Shown: positions 62,201 to 64,000 of the stretch, piece by piece
How positions within the stretch are numbered: position 1 is the first letter of the stretch
Layout of the letters: each line of letters starts with the position of its first letter
Source: Siderastrea siderea
Taxonomy: Eukaryota; Cnidaria; Anthozoa; Scleractinia; Rhizangiidae
Length of the DNA: 64,000 nt
Assembly: GCA_964030785.1 (NCBI GenBank)
Contig: OZ034971.1
Span: forward strand, 46,662,078 to 46,726,077
Direction: 5' to 3'
Notes under the pieces: model-generated
Seen by the model: only the letters and a program-made list of their open reading frames with translations
What the model was told of the DNA's origin: nothing
The model's database searches: none
Translations under genes and position numbers: made by a program

Positions 62201-62977
62201 ATGGCACCATCTGAAACATTCATTATCCTCATTTTTCATGTTTATCAACCCCTTCTTTGAATTTCTCAGTTCAGAAGGCAGTTGGATATATGAGGATCCT
62301 TTCATGGGTTCGTATTTGGCAATGTTTAGGTAATGACTATCAACAGATTGTATAGTCCATCCTGAACCTTCTGATATCCATTGAGCTATTTTATTCATTA
62401 TCTGTTGTTTTGTTAATTGTAATGAATCAGTGATTTCCATTCGGTTAATTATTGTTTGAGCTGTGCTATTGAAATATGCTGTTTTTTCAACCATTTCACC
62501 ACCTGCATTTTTTTCGAATGTTACTTTCAATGTTTCAACGTATTTCAACCCTTTCATTTCATCCAACAAATTTATTACACGTTGTTCTATAGCCTTTCTT
62601 GTATTTTGCATTTGAGCTAATGGGTCTTTATTGTTTTTAACGCCGATTTCAAATGACGTAGTGTAACCTTTCAAGGCTATGTCTGTTTGTTTTATTATGG
62701 TTCTCGGTGTTGGAACCGGTTTTTTAACAGCATTTTTTTTAGTTCTTGGTGCTGGGACTGGTTTGTAATTATCCCGGAACTCTGCTGGTGGTTGAATAAT
62801 ATTATCTTCATACTGCTTAACCATTTGTTTAACACTCTTACGAGGTGTTGGTATTGGTCTTCTTTTTTGTATAACTGGCTTCTTATTTTCATTTTTCAGA
62901 AGCAATTTTATAAGTTTTGATTTGCTGAGTTTTTTCAAACTAGATTTATCCATATTAATATGATTAGATTTTTCCAT
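59213..62977 (-). CDS. polB: Protein-primed DNA polymerase B, intact
   Basis: 1,254 codons without interruption. N-terminal proline motifs PIPTPRKS, PVPAPRTK and PVPTPRT (residues 41-92); C2H2 finger at 369-389; ExoI ADFEAITE (Asp426, Glu428); Endonuclease VII-like zinc insert 524-556; ExoII NLRGYD (575-580); ExoIII YLKSD (732-736); Pol A LDANNLYG (Asp832); Pol B NNSVFGKT (997-1004); Pol C DTDS (1094-1097); and a downstream KMYSY. Exonuclease and polymerase residues all appear present, so the enzyme could be active. The start at 62,977 sits under the conserved TATA-ATG module (62,978-63,074). Confidence 0.97.
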   Translation of the reverse strand: MEKSNHINMDKSSLKKLSKSKLIKLLLKNENKKPVIQKRRPIPTPRKSVKQMVKQYEDNIIQPPAEFRDNYKPVPAPRTKKNAVKKPVPTPRTIIKQTDIALKGYTTSFEIGVKNNKDPLAQMQNTRKAIEQRVINLLDEMKGLKYVETLKVTFEKNAGGEMVEKTAYFNSTAQTIINRMEITDSLQLTKQQIMNKIAQWISEGSGWTIQSVDSHYLNIAKYEPMKGSSYIQLPSELRNSKKGLINMKNEDNECFRWCHIRHINPQEKYPQRIKKTDKQYVEKLDYSGVEFPVGVKHYNKIEKQNSININVFGYENKQPYPIYVSKEKYEDHMELLLVTEKENKHYVLIKDFNRFMYNQTKHEHRKHFCMHCLQCFSSDRVLSNHKENCIQVNGAQAIKMPNKDNNILKFNNFHKQQPVPFVIYADFEAITEKVQGCQQEGNKSYTEAYQRHTDCGYGYKVVCCYDDKYTKPIQLYRGEKAVYKFMENILEEVKYCKKVMKKHFDKPLKMTEVDEQEFEKTKECHICDKKYTEKDIRVRDHCHITGKYRGSAHQECNLKLRINPKEIKIPVIFHNLRGYDSHLIMQEIGAIVKKHTYKNKKGEEKQMNINAIPNNMEKYMTFMLGNHLTFIDSFQFMSSSLDKLVSNLPAEALKYTSKRFQKEKLNLMTRKGIYPYDYMDSFEKFNKTELPTKEEFYSILNNEHISDEDYCHAKKVWNTFQLQTMGEYHNLYLKSDILLLADVFENFRKTCLQYYKLDPCHYFTSPGLSWDAMLKMTNIQLELMTDIDMFQFIEKGMRGGISYIANRYGKANNKYMSEYDENMPSKYIMYLDANNLYGWAMSQYLPTGGFKWLTEKQINKINLAQYNEDSNKGLLIEVDLEYPKELHDLHNDYPLAAERVCVNKDMLSEYCKKIATKYNISTGLVHKLIPTLSNKEKYVLHYRNLQLYLDLGLKINKVHRVLEFNQSPWLKQYINFNTQKRTQAKNSFEKDFFKLMNNSVFGKTMENIRKRVDVRLITDEKKLLKMVSKPTYVSSKIFNENLVAVHKIKETLTLNRPAYVGMCILDLSKTLMYNFHYNYIKEKYGAKAKLLFTDTDSLKYEIEAKDVYRDFWNDKDRFDNSDYPESSPYFDKINKKVIGKFKDEAAGVPITEFVGLRSKMYSYIKDNQKGGKTAKGIKKNIIKNNIKHADYKNVLLENKQMQHTMKTIRSSKHLLGSYEINKVSLSCFDDKRYILTSGIQSLAYGHYDISSSAN

Positions 62978-63074
62978 TCTATATATAACTATAGTATAAT
63001 ATTATTTAAATAGTTTTAATCTGCGTTTAAGCATGGTCAAGAATTCAAATGATCCAAGCATGAATCCTTTGAAC
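62978..63074 (-). promoter_or_regulatory. Intergenic hairpin/promoter module before PolB, Polinton 2
   Basis: Read on the minus strand: GTTCAAAGGATTC, a stem with GGATC, ATTTGAATTC, TTTAAACGCA-like block (CTTAAACGCAGATTAA) and ACTATAGTTATATATAG just before the start codon. Same order as in Polinton 1. Confidence 0.7.
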
Positions 63075-63080
63075 TGTAAC

Positions 63081-63344
63081 TTATAACTCATATAGGTTAA
63101 CAAATCCCAAAATATCAAGTTCGTAGCAGTTGAAATTGTCTATATAATCTGAACATTTATGACATATCATAGTCTTTACATAGTTAGGAAACTTACCAGT
63201 AATTAGTCGATGTGTTGCTGGTAAATAACAGTATCTACGAAATTTACAAATAATTAGGTTATATCTCTTATCTATTTCATCACTAGTTCGTGATATTTTT
63301 TGTTCTAATCTATTGATTTTCAACATTGTCTCATTTAATTCCAT
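63081..63344 (-). CDS. Small CxxC zinc protein, Polinton 2
   Basis: 87 codons, homologue of 43,190-43,456: shared helical head ending DEIDKRYN, the YLPATHRL block and a C-terminal CHKC. The first CxxC pair is altered here (C-K-F-R-R-Y-C spacing). Unknown function. Confidence 0.65.
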   Translation of the reverse strand: MELNETMLKINRLEQKISRTSDEIDKRYNLIICKFRRYCYLPATHRLITGKFPNYVKTMICHKCSDYIDNFNCYELDILGFVNLYEL

Positions 63345-63440
63345 TCTATATATTACTATACTATAATATTATTTAAATATTTTTAATCCGCGTTTAAATA
63401 TAGTTGAGAATTCAATCATCCGCGATTGGATCCTTTGAAC
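63345..63440 (-). promoter_or_regulatory. Intergenic hairpin/promoter module, Polinton 2
   Basis: Minus strand: GTTCAAAGGATCC, GGATGATTGAATTC, TTTAAACGCGGATTAA and TATAGTATAGTAATATATAG before the ATG at 63,344. It aligns block by block with the modules of Polinton 1. Confidence 0.7.
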
Positions 63441-63445
63441 TGTAA

Positions 63446-63706
63446 TTATGAAACATTATTATGCATTATGTCAATTATTTTTCTCCATGATATTGATGCA
63501 ATGCTATTTTTTTGGTGCTTTATCGTCTTCAAATGACAATGCTTGCCAGCCAGTGTATAGTTACGACCTGTTTTACAAATATCACAATACCATTCTTTGT
63601 CTAGCATGTACTTCGATTTTTGTCTTCTTAAAGCATCCTTCCTCTCTTCTTCAGTTGAATATTTTGGTGGTCTACCTCGACCTCTCTTAACATTCTGATT
63701 TTCCAT
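63446..63706 (-). CDS. AT-hook plus zinc-finger small protein, Polinton 2
   Basis: 86 codons, nearly identical to 41,645-41,899 through the AT-hook RGRGRPPKY and CDIC/HCHLKTIKH finger. It differs at the C-terminal end (ends DIMHNNVS). It is placed between the CxxC gene and integrase, whereas Polinton 1 has two further genes in this interval, so gene content differs. Confidence 0.75.
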   Translation of the reverse strand: MENQNVKRGRGRPPKYSTEEERKDALRRQKSKYMLDKEWYCDICKTGRNYTLAGKHCHLKTIKHQKNSIASISWRKIIDIMHNNVS

Positions 63707-63765
63707 ATATATATTAATACTATATTATTATTTTAAATAAATATTTCAATCTCGTTTAAATCATT

Positions 63766-64000
63766 TTATATATCCTTCAAGTCCTTGAACGGTATCCAAC
63801 TGTTGAATTCATCACTATACCCCTTCCACTTCACCAAAGCTTGTTTCTTCTTATAATCCCTCCGAATCACTTTATTAATTCTGAATACCTGTTGTTCAGC
63901 TTTCAGTAATTCAGGTTCATAGAAACTCCCTTGAATGTCTTCATGTCTGAGATCCTTTAGTTTGTATGTGATTGGATTCGTATCTTGTATTTCATCAACT
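63766..64000 (-). CDS. Integrase C-terminus with chromodomain, Polinton 2 (cut by window end)
   Basis: Minus-strand frame from the window edge to a stop at 63,766-63,768 reads the linker region and a chromodomain (ALVKW followed by GYSDEFNSWIPF). No shift is present where Polinton 1 has its one-base deletion. The catalytic core lies outside the window. Confidence 0.8.
   Translation of the reverse strand, partial: VDEIQDTNPITYKLKDLRHEDIQGSFYEPELLKAEQQVFRINKVIRRDYKKKQALVKWKGYSDEFNSWIPFKDLKDI

Larger units (their letters stand above)
57812..64000 (-). mobile_element. Second Maverick/Polinton element, partial in window
   Basis: Starts with AGTAGTTATAGAGTTGG, like Polinton 1, and carries the coiled-coil gene (plus), PolB, CxxC protein, AT-hook protein and integrase (all minus) in the order of the right half of Polinton 1, inverted. 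It is a related but distinct copy: PolB differs at many residues, the loops and subterminal sequence differ, and PolB is uninterrupted. The rest lies beyond 64,000. Confidence 0.9.

Overview
The window looks like animal nuclear DNA, most likely from a cnidarian (coral or sea anemone). This is inference from spliced exons with GT/AG borders, a Death-domain exon, AT-rich sequence and a dense nested load of animal-type transposons. No lineage marker gene was found, so the host identity is not proven.

The left 29 kb is transposon-rich host sequence. It holds two decayed Tx1/L1-type LINE fragments (1-6,040), each interrupted by a small inverted-repeat element. A tandem 0.67-kb repeat follows, and its second copy carries a Crypton (tyrosine-recombinase transposon, 7,265-9,015). 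Next come several foldback and MITE families, a tandem 410-bp repeat with a piggyBac-like MITE inside each unit, and a Death-domain exon (20,318-20,620). A 6.95-kb transposon (21,429-28,378) has roughly 1-kb terminal inverted repeats, TTAA target duplications and a three-exon gene of about 1,150 codons. That gene looks like a DDE-type transposase with a C2H2 finger and a SAP-like tail, and I cannot assign it to a named superfamily.

The centre is a complete 19.2-kb Maverick/Polinton (adintovirus-like) element at 29,930-49,127. It has exact 6-bp target duplications (AGTCAG) and terminal inverted repeats that themselves fold into hairpins. It sits in one arm of an older palindromic element. Its genes cover virion building (double jelly-roll major capsid protein, penton, packaging ATPase, adenain-type protease, PPxY protein, collagen/tail-fibre-like fibre, PLA2-like protein), replication and integration (protein-primed PolB, retroviral-type integrase with chromodomain) and probably transcription (VLTF3-like zinc protein). 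Most ORFs start on or within a few bases of a TATATA-ATG box. Several sit behind a repeated intergenic module of about 100 bp that combines a hairpin and this box. Integrase, PolB, the PLA2 gene and a virion-protein gene carry frameshifts or insertions, so the copy is probably dead as a whole, although capsid, penton, ATPase and fibre ORFs are open.

From 49.1 to 57.8 kb the sequence is host or transposon debris: a TTAA MITE, a possible Ser-rich exon in phase with the Death-domain exon, an inverted pair of Penelope-like GIY-YIG/RT fragments, a decayed PIN-like gene and a short repeat. At 57,812 a second Polinton begins, in opposite orientation and running off the window. It has an intact 1,254-codon PolB, homologues of three small genes of the first element, and a related terminal hairpin whose stem is conserved but whose loop has a different sequence that still pairs.
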